From Dendrolimus kikuchii (Eukaryota; Arthropoda; Insecta; Lepidoptera; Lasiocampidae): a DNA stretch of 64,000 nt. Positions within the stretch are counted from its first letter, which is position 1. The number at the start of each line of letters is the position of its first letter. Below are positions 26,601 through 44,761 of the stretch, piece after piece. Made by a program: the position numbers and the translations under genes. The stretch lies in assembly GCA_019925095.2 (NCBI GenBank), contig CM034398.1, forward strand, positions 12,911,001 to 12,975,000, read 5' to 3'. The notes below the pieces were generated by a model. That model saw only the letters and a program-made list of their open reading frames with translations, did not search any database and was not told where the DNA came from.

Positions 26601-26819
26601 ACTAACACAATATAATCATGCTAATACATTTATTGTAATAATATATGTATTTTGTAATATATTATTGTATATGTATATATTTGTATATTATATTTATGAC
26701 TATGTATATATGTATGTATTTGTATACTTATTTGTTAAATTAGTTTGGAGCATTCCTTTCCTTACCTTCACCCCGTCATCGCCTAGAAAATATTGTAAAT
26801 ATGGTCTGTTTTTGTAATT

Positions 26820-26938
<119 letters not shown>

Positions 26939-28290
26939 TTTCAGACCATTTCATGTTTATTTTTTTCATTTTGTGGCACAAGAAGGACTCTATTTAATAA
27001 AACCAAGAGTGTATAGGGTCATTCGTACTTTAATTAAAAATGGCCCTTTTTTATGGAAAATAGTTCATTATATTTGTTTCGTATTTGAATCATATTTCTT
27101 TAACCTACTTAAGCCCTTTTAGCACCATGCCAAAAATACAAAATACTTTTTAAAATTTATAGGCCACGGTAATCACTTGAATCAGGTGGCACGACAGTCT
27201 GACTGCTGTATAGCAGAGTGGAGTAGTACAGCGATGAATATTATTTATACAATTTATTTATGTTATTAAAATGAATCTACTTTTGTACTATAGAAATATA
27301 TTGAAACTTTGTTGTTGTCTGAAATACCGTTTGTATAATAATAAGATTTTATGAAAGTATTTTTTGCATAGAAATTTATAGCTTTTAATATGAAATTCAA
27401 ATAATTTTTAAATCACAGTGTGTAGTTAATCTCCAACAGTACTTGCTTTAAGTTTCCAGACAATTTGACATGATAAAAGTTTTACAAAGATCACTGTTTC
27501 ACACTTAACAGAATCTACGTGAAATATATTGTCAATTTACATACATGTGTATATTGATATTTTCTATAGAGGTAATAAAATATTAAGTATTGTTATTTTA
27601 TTTTCCCTTAATCCTAAAAAAATACCAACACAAAGCGTCGACGATATTTTATAATCCTGGTTATAAATATATAAGATTTTTTTAAATCGAATGACCAATA
27701 TAGAGTTAGGCATTCAAATAAAAAATAATCTTATTCGTCCAGGAACGATGCGGGGTAAGGTAATGAACATTAAATACATACATTCACAGATTACTCAAAG
27801 AGGGTTGGCAGATAACACACCAATAACCACATGTGACTATGTAGGTAATCACCACCAGTCTCCCTCTACTTTGCTGCACCGCTTTGCACGGTCGTATTAA
27901 AATAGAAGATGCATATTTGCGCCGTTTGAGCCACAAAGAACTGCTACAAAGAAATCTCCTTACTAACTCGGGCTCCTTTCCGCTAAAGCGCTATAAAATA
28001 TAAAAATATAAAAATAAATAAAACATTGTAAGGAAAACGAATACTATACACATCGTATACCATGAAAGGCAAATCAAAAGCGTTGACAACGGTATATTAC
28101 ACACATGTCAGTCTTCATGTAACATATTACGACAGATGCTTTACATGGCACGCTCTAATAACGCCCTAGCAACTCCATTTATCATTCAAAACAATATTTC
28201 ACAAGTCCCCACTTGTTTTACCGTTGTGTTATTGTTCTCTCCCAATATTGTTTCTGTTTGTGTACACTCCTTACTAATATTACACATTCT

Positions 28291-28710
28291 AATGCTGGGG
28301 CTTCATCTGCGTTAGTGTTAAAGATTTAGGTTGTGGCCGGATGCGTCTTAAGGTAGGGCTTCACCTGGGGTAATGTTACAGATATAGACCATTTCACATA
28401 GATATGGCGATGGATTTAATGCGTTACTTCAGATGCGACATTAAACGTTAAATATTGGTAGATAACGCATGTATATACACTATTGTGGCTATATGTTAAG
28501 GGCGTAATTTTTTACAAGAGCTGCGAATGTCAAAGAAGCAAGTGAGATGTGTAAGAATAAGCCTGAATGGCGCTCTGTTGTTCGTGCCTACCCCGCAAGG
28601 GAACTGGCGTGAAGTTATGTATGTATGTATGTAATTTTTTACGCTTTATATAAGCCGCATTCGGCCAATCTAAATTTTTAACACTAACGCACATGAAGCC
28701 CACAGCATTA
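28291..28710. mobile_element. MITE family F, copy 2, split by LINE B
   Basis: Terminal inverted repeats of about 50 bp begin TAATGCTG(T)GGGCTTCAT and extend through TGCGTTAGTGTTAAA. The 115-bp LINE insertion at 28516-28630 with a 12-bp duplication sits near the right end. Removing it leaves a roughly 290-bp element. Confidence 0.78.
28516..28630 (+). mobile_element. 5'-truncated LINE family B insertion inside a MITE
   Basis: A 115-bp insert encodes the end of a reverse-transcriptase protein (VVRAYPARELA, stop) and ends in an (ATGT)n tail. It is bounded by two copies of GTAATTTTTTAC at 28504-28515 and 28631-28642. It interrupts MITE F2. Confidence 0.9.
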
Positions 28711-29042
28711 TTTAAATCCTTAAAGGAAATGCCTTCATTTTGACTATTTTCTTATTTTGGTTTTATTTTCAATAAAATAAGTGTATAGATAATACTAGTC
28801 AGAGGTGAAGAACAATAGTATATTGATAATTTTTTTATGAAAAATTGCATGGTTTTGTGAGGAATGCAAACTGCTTAACAAAATTAGTCTTTTCGAGCTG
28901 CTACAAGAACTCCCTGATTTGACGTCAATTAAAAACCTACAGTTTAACTAAGGCTACTGTTTCATAGATCTAGCTTTCGTTCATTTGGTTCAGCCTGATA
29001 CCTAAACAAATCTTTCGACGCCATATAAAAAAAAAGAACAAG

Positions 29043-29350
29043 TTTTTTTTTTGCAGGAGTTCAGCAGACAGGCAGATGGCCCACTTGATGGAAAGCGGTT
29101 ACCATCGCCTATGGACATTTGCAACACCAAAGGTGCTACAAATGCGCTGCTGCTCTCTTAAGGGGACTGGAACCTGGTGACTAATGCCGGAACACAACTC
29201 AAAGTTGTTATGGCCACATACTTTGGACCAGGGGTGGTACCCATCCAGTCGGGCAAATACCCTACCACCAGGCTGTGGGTTGTTTTGTCGCCTCTTACGA
29301 CAGGCCGCCCGGCCACAGGAAATTGTATTCTTTCTCCGTTCCTGCACGGA
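29043..29350 (-). repeat. Family A repeat, full length
   Basis: Full-length copy, poly-T at 29043 and CCTGCACGGA end at 29350. All overlapping reading frames (up to 146 residues) derive from the repeat. A GA-rich stretch follows at 29352-29375. Confidence 0.88.
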
Positions 29351-29351
29351 T

Positions 29352-32297
<2,946 letters not shown>

Positions 32298-32343
32298 ATT
32301 ATGATCAATTATTACCTATGTTTCACGATTAAAAAAATTGCAT

Positions 32344-32383
32344 TTTATTGATTTTTATTCAAACTAACGAAAATACAAATAAA
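32344..32383. terminator. Interlocked poly(A) signals of convergent TTLL-A and TTLL-B
   Basis: The plus strand carries AATAAA at 32378-32383, 81 bases after the TTLL-A stop. The minus strand carries AATAAA at 32344-32349 and 32354-32359, for TTLL-B. Each signal lies beyond the other gene's signal in its own direction, so cleavage 10-30 bases downstream would make the two mRNAs complementary at their 3' ends. The TTLL-A transcript should reach the last codons of TTLL-B. Confidence 0.6.
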
Positions 32384-32397
32384 TAACCAAAAATTTA

Positions 32398-35973
<3,576 letters not shown>

Positions 35974-36210
35974 CTAGCTGTGCCGGCAACGTCGTCCGTG
36001 TGAAATTTGTTTTCAAAATCCCCCGATTTTGAAAAATTCTTCATTGGTGCTCCGCTCCTATTGGTCTTAGCGTGATGATAGCCTATAGCTTTTCCTCGAT
36101 AAATGGGCTACCTAACACTGAAAGAATTTTTCAAATCAGACCAGTAGTTCCTGAGATGAGCGCGTTCAATCAAACAAACAAACTCTTCAGTTTTATATAT
36201 TAGTATAAGA
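35974..36210 (-). mobile_element. Short non-autonomous Helitron, family D
   Basis: Read on the minus strand, the 237-bp element starts with TC (preceded by A) and an ACTAATAT-type head. It contains the 'opsin-like' GTTTGTTTGATTGAACGCGC block and ends GCCGGCACAGCTAG followed by T. A|TC...CTAG|T without target duplication is the Helitron pattern. It is about 85 percent like the copy at 5.6 kb by eye. Confidence 0.7.
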
Positions 36211-36380
36211 TAAAATAAATAAAATTTCACAAATATTTGATTCATGTCGTATTGAAGAAGAATGTTAAGAAATGATAAACAAGTATTAATACATAGAAAC
36301 GAAAAAGTAAACATAGTTTCATATACATAACATATATGAAGAAAAGTTAGACTGACATGACATGGCCCCATACGTGGGAC

Positions 36381-37858
36381 ACTCAGAAAGTATTACTAAA
36401 ACAAATAAAAAATGTTCTACAGGTAAATATATTTTTATTCAATCTTTTTAAAGTTCTCTTCACCAGCCTCTATACAAAGTTTCATGCGTCTGAACCAGTT
36501 TTCGAAACACTTTTTCCAATCCGCCGCAAAAACCTCGTTTACAGCTTGCTCGAACGCTGACAGGGCATCTTCCGGCGACGAAAATTGTATCCCTTTGAGT
36601 TGTTTTTTTATTTTCAGGAATAAAATGAAGTCACACGCTGCTAGGTCAGGGCTGTAAGGAGGGTAACCCAGGAGTTAGACCGGCGTACTGTCTAGGAAGT
36701 CCCTCATTTTGAGCGCTGTATGGGCGGGCGCGTTGTTGTGGTGGAGCAGTAGCCCATGGAACCCTGTGTATGGTCGCTTGTTGCTCACAACAGAGAAAAC
36801 TTCTGCCAAGCTTTTGGTATTATACCATTCGGCGTCGATGCTTCTTTTGTTCCATAAAGGATATAACACCAAGTAACCAGTCAAGTGAAAAAACTCGAGA
36901 TCAAATTCTTACCCCCGCTTCTAGATCGTTTCACTTTGGTAGGCGTTCATTAATTTGAAACATCCAAACCGTCGACTGGTGCTTCGTTTCTGGGTCGTAT
37001 TGATAAATTCAGGACCTATCACCTGTAATGATGTCGTAAATACGCCGAGACGAACCTGCTCCAACTTTGTTTATCATATCAGGGCACCATTTCACCCGGG
37101 CCTGCTTCAGAGCATCGGTGAGGTTGTGCGGCACCCAGTGTGAAACTATCCTCCTCACGCAAAGATGCACGTGTAGAATCTTGTGAAGGCTTCCCTATCC
37201 AATCTGCAGTACGTGCTGAATCTTTTGATACGTAACTCGCCCATTGTGTTGGACAAAATTTTTCACTGGTAGCACATTTTCTTCCGTAACTTCAGTCAAA
37301 GGGCGAACACTTCTTTCTTCATCCCCTAAAGTTAGTCGAAAGCGCTTGAATTCGTTGAACCAACGATACACGGTTGCCTTGGAAGGGCTTTCATCCATGA
37401 ATGCCATTTGAAGTCTATCGTACGATTCGTCCAGTTTCAGGCGCGACTTAAAATCGTGAAAATTTTTTACGCAATCATTTCCGGCGCAGATCCATTTTTC
37501 AATGAGACACAATAAATTAAATTAGCTCGCAAACAATGTGGAGGGGAATTTTGAATATGAAATATACCTATTATAAGTTATAAATAAATAATAAATATCA
37601 TATTTTGAAAATAGATTATAACTGGCCAGTGTCTCATACATTTTTTCGCAATACTTTCTGCGTGGCCTGGTACGTCCATTATTTTGAACGTTATTTTTAA
37701 ACGAAATCAGGCAAAAGTTAATAGTATTAATAAACTTATTTTCAATGTTTCCTGAATTCGATGTAAAAACTAAGTCTGAAACAACGAAACATCAAAATAA
37801 CAGCAAACAATAACAATCAGCGCCATCTAGTCATATAGGATTTCGAAACTTTCAGAGT
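36381..37858 (-). mobile_element. Decayed mariner element of a second subfamily
   Basis: The transposase relic described separately is flanked by similar sequence at both ends: ACTCAGAAAGT at 36381 and, read inward from 37858, ACTCTGAAAGTTTCG. These are candidate terminal repeats. At the right end a TA follows directly, as expected for mariner; at the left end I cannot see the matching TA. The span is longer than usual (1.48 kb), so one boundary may be wrong or there may be internal insertions. Confidence 0.6.
36470..37512 (-). pseudogene. Mariner-family transposase relic
   Basis: An open segment of 105 residues (37195-37512) matches the N-terminal half of mariner transposases: the helix-turn-helix with ATVYRWFNEF, then VTEENVLPV and RVTYQKI. 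After a gap with stops, the C-terminal half follows (36675-36884), with HHNNAPAHTA, where the usual second catalytic Asp is Asn. Next comes a PPYSPDLA-type stretch that still encodes the third Asp near 36640. The first catalytic motif near 37020 reads GDR rather than GDE. Multiple stops and shifts make this a dead copy. It belongs to a different subfamily from the two TAGGTTGGGG mariners. Confidence 0.85.
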
Positions 37859-38620
37859 TATGTTATATTGGCCATTGTCATTTCTAATTTTCTTGCAAGG
37901 GAGATGTTATCGACAAAAAATATATATTTGAATACGTACATCTTTTTTAACAACATAAACGCATCTAGATCAAGTCCGGTAGTAAAAGTTGAATTGAGTG
38001 TACTTTCTGTAACTTTTTATTTGACGTAAAAAGTCTTTACAAATTGGGGTTCTGTCTAATGGATCGTGGAAACATTGGGAACACTCGTGATTGCGAAGCG
38101 CCAAATGGGCTATTGTTTTATTCGGTCGTCAACGCCTTTAAGCCTTGTAAATAACAGGCGCAGGTAAAATTGAATATCTAATCGCCCAAGTCAAAATGAG
38201 GCCGAAAAGTAATTATGTTCTACCCAGTGTGTGTTAGAATGTGAGTGAGTCCATCGGTACCAATATCCATCAATACAAAGTCTCTTTGTGTATATGTACA
38301 CCTCGTATATAGAAGGTAAAAATAACTTTTGTATCCAGCGTATAGCTGAATCATTTGGGTTAACTTTACATTTTTTCTATGTCTAGCAAGATGAATAATG
38401 TCTTTTGATTATCTGGCGGATTTATTTATGTATTAAATTGCAATGATATAGTTTTATTTGGGGAGTTTTTCTGATCAAATTTTTACGAAAACCACATGCT
38501 CACGGTGAAGGAAAACATTATAACGAAATCAGAACATCAAAACTACCGCTGCTTGAAACTCGCCCAATCCACTGTAGGCAAACATGGCAAATATAAGATA
38601 TATCCCTATTAATATTATAA

Positions 38621-40055
38621 TGGGATAGTTTCCGGGATAAAAGTATATTTGTCTCTCTGTTTGTTATCCTTTTATGGAAAGATTATTGGTCCGATTTGGC
38701 TGATACTCGGTACATGTGTAATACTAGATTTGCCCCCGAAAAATTCACTTCATTTTATATCGCAAACTCGATGCTTGATATATTCTCATGCCGATCTCTT
38801 GGCATGAGTATATATGTCCATTTTCGGCATTAAAACTACATTTAAACAAAATTACAATAAAAACGATCCAGTATTCCCAGTGTTTTCCGAAAACTTAACA
38901 GAAAGACATATCGAGTTACTATCGCATTTTTATAGACGATGCATTTTTATATCTATGAACTTGAGAAATGATTGGTCTCATCCAAACTTTCATCCTCTAT
39001 TACAAACAGTCCTAGTTTTATTTATCTATCCCCCGTCAATGAAAACTACAAAAATGACAAAAGGGACAACATCAGCAAAAAGGACAAAAAGAGCAACATG
39101 GACAAAAAGGACAAAAAAGAGTCGAAGAGCAAAAGAGCAAAAGGGCAAAAGGGCAAAAGGGCAAAAGGGCAAAAGGGCGAAAGGGCAAAAGGGCAAAAGG
39201 GCAAAAGGCCAAAAGGGCAAAGGCCAAAAGGGCAAAAGGGCAAAAGGGCAAAGGGGCAAAAGGGCAAAAGGGCAAAAGAGCAAAAGGGCAAAAGGGCAAA
39301 AGGGCGAAAGGGCAAAAGGGCAAAAGGGCTTAAGAGCAGAAGGGCAGAAGGGCAAAAGGGCAAAAGGGCAAAAGGGCAAAAGGGCAAAAGAGCAAAAGGG
39401 CAAAAGGGCTTAAGGGCTTCAGAGCAGAAGGGCAGAAGGGCAAAAGGGCAAAAGGGCAAAACGGCAAAAGTCAGAAGGGCAAACGGGCCCAAGGGCAAAA
39501 GGGCAAAGTGGCAAAAGGGCAAAAGGGCAAAAGGGCAAAAGGGCAAAAGGGCAAAAGGGCAAAAGGGCAAAAGGGCAAAAGGTCAAAAGGGCAAAAGCGC
39601 AAACGGGCAAACGGGCCCAAGGGCAAAAGGGCAAAAGGGCAAAAGGTCAAAAGGGCAAAAGGGCAAAAGCGCAAACGGGCAAAAGGGCAAAAGGGCAAAA
39701 GGTCAAAAGGGCAAAAGGGCAAAAGCGCAAAAGAGCAAAAGCGCAAAAGCGCAAAAGGGCTTAAGATCAAAAGGGCAAAAGGGCAAATGGGCAAAAGGGC
39801 AAAAAGGACAAAATAACCAAAATGATGAAAATGGCAAATCACAAAACCAACCAAAGCCTGTCCCACTTTTGGGATAATCTTTACATAAATCTATCCCAAA
39901 ATCTATCCCATTATCCTGGATGAAAAATATCCCATGTCCACCCTCGGTATTCAAATTACATATGTACCGAGTATCAGCCAAATCGGTCCAAAAGTCTTTC
40001 CGTAAAAGGATAACAAACAAAGAGACAAATATACTTTTATCCCGGAAACTATCCC
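38621..40055. repeat. Inverted repeat flanking the 8-bp minisatellite
   Basis: The left arm 38621-38715 (GATTTGGCTGATACTCGGTA) and right arm 39963-40055 (TACCGAGTATCAGCCAAATC) are inverse copies about 95 bp long. A second inverse pair links 38732-38830 with about 40895-40975 (TATATCGCAAACTC / GCTTGCGATATA). Confidence 0.85.
39121..39806 (+). repeat. 8-bp minisatellite, unit AAAAGGGC
   Basis: About 85 units of AAAAGGGC, with variants (GAGC, GCGC, GGTC, GCTT, ACGGGC). Because 8 is not a multiple of 3, every plus frame gives the same cyclic peptide KRAKGQKG and every minus frame ALLPFCPF, with no stops. This explains the seven long overlapping frames on both strands. No evidence of coding. Confidence 0.95.
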
Positions 40056-40155
40056 ATTTTCCGGGATAAAAAGTATCCTATGTTCATTCTCGGCATCGAA
40101 AATATATATATACTGAGTTTCAGCCAAATCGGTCCAGTAGTTTTTACGTGAAAAC

Positions 40156-40158
40156 GGA

Positions 40159-40195
<37 letters not shown>
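40156..40195. repeat. (GACA)n microsatellite
   Basis: Nine or ten ACAG units next to GAGTTACTTTCGCATTTATA, the inverse of a common lepidopteran Helitron 5' region in which CTGT repeats are usual. Confidence 0.9.
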
Positions 40196-40355
40196 GTTAC
40201 TTTCGCATTTATAATATTAATAGGGATGAACACCGAGGGTGGCCAAGAGATACTTTGTATCCCGGATACTGGGATAGATTTATGTAAAGTTTATCCCGGA
40301 AACTAGGATAGGTTTTTTATTTGTGGTTTTCCATTTTCGTTATTTTGTTTATTTT

Positions 40356-40740
40356 GGTCGTTTAGGTAGTTTTGGTAGTTTTGGTTGTTTTGGTAGTTGT
40401 GGTAGTTTTGGTTGGTAGTTTCGCTATTTTCGGTAGTTTATGCTGGTAGTTTGGTAGTTTCGGTTGTTTTGGTAGTTGTGGTAGTTTTGGTAGTTGTGGT
40501 AGTTTTGGTAGTTGTGGTTATTTTAGTAGTTGTGGTAGTTTTGGTAGTTGTGGTAGTTTTGGTAGTTGTGGTAGTTTTGTTAGTTGTGGTGGTTTTGTTA
40601 GTTGTGGTAGTTTTGATTGGTAGATTTGGTAGTTTAGGTAGTTGTGGTAGTTTTGGTTGATGGATTTGGTAGTTTTGGTTGGTAGATTTGGTATTTTCGG
40701 CAGTTTTAGTACGTTTGGTAGTTTTGGTCGTTTGTGTAGT
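40356..40740 (+). repeat. 9/18-bp minisatellite, unit GGTAGTTTTGGTAGTTGT
   Basis: Tandem GGTAGTT(TT/GT) units with T-rich variants. The valine-rich plus frame and the proline/leucine/lysine minus frame are products of the repeat. Confidence 0.93.
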
Positions 40741-41101
40741 TTACACAATATTTAGTTATATAACACTAGAACGGGTTGAAATAGGGTATTAAAGTTTGTA
40801 TGGGGGACCAATAATTTATCAAATTTATAGATATAAAATTCACAATCTTTAAAAAAATGCGACTTTCACTCGATCTGTCTGTCTGAATACCGAAAATGGA
40901 CATAGATATTATTCATCCCGGTAGATGGGATAGCTTGCGATATAAAATGAAGTAAATGTTCCGAGGGCAAATAGCACCAACATAAAAATACAATACAATA
41001 TATCCTGTATTAACGCCTGCTCTTAAAACAAGAGGTACGCACTAGAGTTTGACGCGCGGCTGAGCCGCGGGGTAAACTCTAGTAAATATTATATGTTACA
41101 T

Positions 41102-41142
<41 letters not shown>
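41102..41142. repeat. (AT)n microsatellite
   Basis: About 20 AT units just right of the Helitron-like CTAG end at 41082. Confidence 0.9.
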
Positions 41143-42181
41143 TATATTTATATAAATGCAGTTATATAAGCTATCGTGTGAAACTAAATTGAAATAAAAT
41201 TAATAAGTGATGTTATAGATAATAAAAATATAATATTTTTCAAAAAGTGTTTATTTTGAATATTGGTCCTGATTTAGAATAAGGAGAATTCAATTCAAAG
41301 GTACAGCACGCTGAACTGATTGTAGGTAATAGAAAACAGTTAATAGGCTAATATTGTAATACTGTTAATAAAAGGTTTTTAATCTACATGTAAATTAATA
41401 TATTTGTGTGATATAAAATAAATCACATATTACGCGTCTATTGTCTACGTACTATTGATATACAATACATGTACAGTATAATGTTAAAACTCAATAAAGG
41501 AAAACATTTTGCATTTTCTTTTTGAAGTAAACAAGTAGTGTTTTAACAATGTTTGTTATTTTAAGCTGAAAAGTGCGTGAATTTAAATACAAAGGAGTTT
41601 TATCCTAAACCAACAATTGACTGTAAAATAAATAATAAATGCGCGTTGCTCGCTTAAAAGAATTTTCTGTTTTGGCACCTTGACAATGGTAAGTTGACTA
41701 AATTAAAAAACACTAAACATTTAGTCTATTTTCATAGAACTTTGTGCAATACTATTTGCGTATAGGCAATTATTAATATTTGTAAATTTATGTATGTGAA
41801 TAAAATGATGGGCATAGACATTTGAAAAAAAATTGGTCTATAAAAATAAAACTGAGGTGTTGATTTGTGATTTCAAAAGAAATAACGACGATATTTAAGT
41901 GAAAACTGCTACTAATACAATACCAATCCTAAATTTATTGTCATGGAAATTTTCGTTTGTCAGTCCCCCTGATTTTATTCCGTATATATATATATAGGTA
42001 TGTGAAAAATCTAGAGATTAATCCATAAGTTACTTCGAATTTCTGTATTACGTCCAAGTACCGCGCGAACAAAGTGGCGGGCACAGTAAGTGAAAAATAT
42101 TTTCAAACTTGCAAAAGTCCACTTGGTACCTCACTTAATGATATTGTTTAACTTATAAATTTCAATTTTCCCATTATAACA

Positions 42182-42406
42182 TTATGCTGGGGCTTCATCT
42201 GCGTAAGTGTTATAGGTTTAGGCTTTCACCGGACGAGTCGTATTTAAAACGTTAAAAAATAACGTCGTTGACGCATAGCCACAATAGTATACATTATCTA
42301 TCAATATTTAACGGCATTAACAATGTCGCACATTAAATAACGCATTAAACCCAATGCCATACCTGCGTGAAGCGACTACATTATCCCAGATGAAGCGGCA
42401 TCATTA
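42182..42406. mobile_element. MITE family F, copy 3
   Basis: A 225-bp copy begins TTATGCTGGGGCTTCATCTG and closes with the inverse of TAATGATGCCGCTTCATCTG. The interior shares GCATAGCCACAATAGTATA and the TTTAACG blocks with copy 2 in inverse orientation. Confidence 0.75.
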
Positions 42407-43607
42407 CAAAAAACGAATTTGATATTATATTATATTATATATAGGTATGTTTAGATATGCGGTACTTCCATAAGTGTGTCAAATTTAATATATCTATTCC
42501 ATAGTAATTCCTGAGATAAATAGCGGTAATAGATTGATACCGGAGTGAGATCTTAAGATATTCTTTTTATCAGGTACCTTATAAATACATAATATTATCT
42601 ATAACTAAATTCTCTCCGTAATTATATATTTCCAAAGTTAGAAGGGACGAACATGAATGTTAAGAGTAATAATAATAGTAATTCCCTATTTAAAAGAAAT
42701 AAATAAATACCTTTTAGTAAATCTGATTAACAACAAAGAACATCAATAAATTTGTCGCTACGCGGAGGTATTTTAATTAGTAATTTTCATCAACATGCCG
42801 GCTCGACGCCACCTTTCAGTCATTTATGAAAACGCGAGGGGAAGTGTAGTAAAAATAAAACTTTATGACTTTACAGGCGACTTTTATGGCTCCAAGTGGT
42901 TTATTTAGTATCACAATATAAAACTTCGTCTTATTGCGGTGAACATATTATGCGCGCCAAGAAATACTAGTATACTTATAATGATATAATATCCGAAAGA
43001 AGTTATTTTCATATTGAGTCTAAAAAATGTGTTAAATAAAAATACTGTATATTATATTGTATATTAATTGCAATTCTGTATTATAGATTGCGCGGCGCTG
43101 TAGCCACGGATAATATGATTCGATAGTTATGGACTGTATTGGGAGAGATATGAACCTGATCCTTGCACTAGAAAAGCAGAAGCTCCACCAACCTTGAGAT
43201 CCGCCCTCCTAGCTTGGTTGAGGTTGCAGCACACAGAAGAACAGTGCCCGGCACCAACTTCACTATGGAATGATCACTTCTTTTGACCAGTAATGCACAA
43301 TAAGTTCTTAGCACGGCCAGTAATTAACAGTTATCGTAAAATATGTTTAAATTAAAAAAACGCACGGCGCGATCTTACTTTGTCAAAACGTTGACAGTAA
43401 GTGTTCAAAATATGGCTGCCTTGACCCTCCGTGCATTGGCCGTCGCCTCACTCAGAAAGAGGGTAGACAGTAAAATTGATGGAGCAATATTCTAACTACA
43501 TTATACTAGGTAAGGTCCGAATATAGATGTTGAATTTGACATTTGTCAAATAATAAATCAAATATACAAAGTATTTTGAAATTCTACAACCTTAAATTGT
43601 ATACTTT
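42407..43607. other. Intergenic, nothing assigned
   Basis: AT-rich with a GC-richer patch at 43140-43470 that shows no readable protein domain. Confidence 0.45.
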
Positions 43608-44250
43608 AAAACTACGTTTTAACGGTTTTAAGCGCGGTAATTTATTTGATTTTTGTATGTCGCGTTGCCACAATATCTAACGGAGCGGTGGTATATAAAA
43701 TTAGGCTCTCATAGAGTAAACAATAACGTAAACAAAATTAAAACTAAGTAACTAAAATGAACAAGCTGGTGGTAGGCTAAATAAAACATTAACAATACTC
43801 ATGGACACTTGACATCTTTCTCTTCCGTGATCACGGCTACTGAATATTGGCCGAAACGTCGGAATAATTTATCCGTGCAGGAACGGACAAAGAATACAAT
43901 TTCCTGCGGCCGGGCGGCCTGTCGTAAGAGGCGACTTAACAACCCACAGCCAGGTGGTAGGGCATTTGCCCGACTGGATGGCTACCACCCCTGGTCTAGA
44001 GTATGCCGTCATAACAACCTTGAGTTGTGTTCCGGCATTAGTGACCAGGTTCCAGTCTCCCTTAAGAGAGCAGCAGCGCATTTGTAGCATCTTTGGTGTT
44101 GCAAATGTCCATAGGCGATGGTAACCGCTTTCCATCAAGTGGGCCGTGTGCCTGTCTGCTGAACTCCTGCAAAAATATATATAATAATAATAATAAAAAT
44201 CAAATAAATTAACGAACTCCAAACCGTTAAAACGAAGTTTTATTATGTGT
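43608..44250. mobile_element. Inverted-repeat element E, split by family A
   Basis: The left arm TACGTTTTAACGGTTTTAAG with GCGCGGTAATTTATTTGATT faces the inverse arm at about 44195-44245 (AAATCAAATAAATT, CCGTTAAAACGAAGTTTTA). Between the arms lie the block GTGATCACGGCTACTGAATA and GGCCGAAACGTCGG, then the family A insertion. Related pieces occur at 3275-3345, 9735-9840, 49300-49530 and 57345-57530. Confidence 0.7.
43872..44194 (+). repeat. Family A repeat, full length, inserted in element E
   Basis: Here the element reads on the plus strand, from TCCGTGCAGGAACGG to CTCCTGC followed by an A/T-rich tail of AATAAT units. It interrupts the inverted-repeat element at 43608-44250, whose right terminal arm resumes directly after the tail. 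Confidence 0.88.
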
Positions 44251-44761
44251 ACTGGTCGCGAAAACTTAATAAAATATTATTACAATTTTCTATTTCGCAG
44301 TTTAAAATTAGTTAAGGATAAGCACTAATTTTTCTACACCTATTGATTTAAATTAAAAAAAAATCATTACTAGAATTGGGAATTGGTATTAGTCTTGTCA
44401 CTCAGTGCTAAATATATCAGAGCAAGCTGTATCTTCATAGAAGAACTCATTCATACATTGTTCAGTTTTGAAGATCGTAAATAAAAAAATGTGATTGACA
44501 ACACTGCATACAACTACATACATTGAAAAAAATAATATTCTTCCCTCGGTTTATGTATGGCCATGGAAAGATCTTCCATGGTATGGCGACCACCTCTAAT
44601 GTTTAGTTGTTTCATGGTTACACTATAATACATTACTTTGTAGGGACATATAGACTGACACCTCACTGTCAAGTTCATCCATGTAAACCCAGTAGTCTCC
44701 AAGAAAAGCGACTGTATCACACAAAGACAGATGGGGATATATGGATGATAAAAACTCTATA

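Larger units (their letters stand above)
38603..41082 (+). mobile_element. Helitron-like composite with minisatellites
   Basis: The left boundary A|TCCCTATTAATATTATAA is a Helitron-type 5' end. The right boundary has a 6-bp GC hairpin CGCGGCtgaGCCGCG (41055-41069) nine bases before CTAG|T (41079-41082), the textbook Helitron 3' arrangement. Inside lie an inverted-repeat pair (38621-38715 and 39963-40055), an inverted second 5'-like end near 40195-40228, an 8-bp minisatellite, a (GACA)n run and a 9/18-bp minisatellite. It may be one element that captured repeats, or several elements nested; I cannot decide from one copy. Confidence 0.55.

Noticed and set aside
39121..39806. CRISPR-like array
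   Set aside because: There are no spacers; the units are contiguous 8-mers, and the sequence is animal nuclear DNA.
38814..39877. Long Lys/Gly/Gln-rich open frames (199 and 301 residues) and Pro/Phe/Cys frames on the other strand
   Set aside because: They are the forced translation of an 8-bp tandem repeat, identical in all frames; there is no conserved protein outside the array.
40412..40660. Valine-rich 82-residue frame, at first sight a membrane protein
   Set aside because: It is the translation of the GGTAGTT minisatellite.
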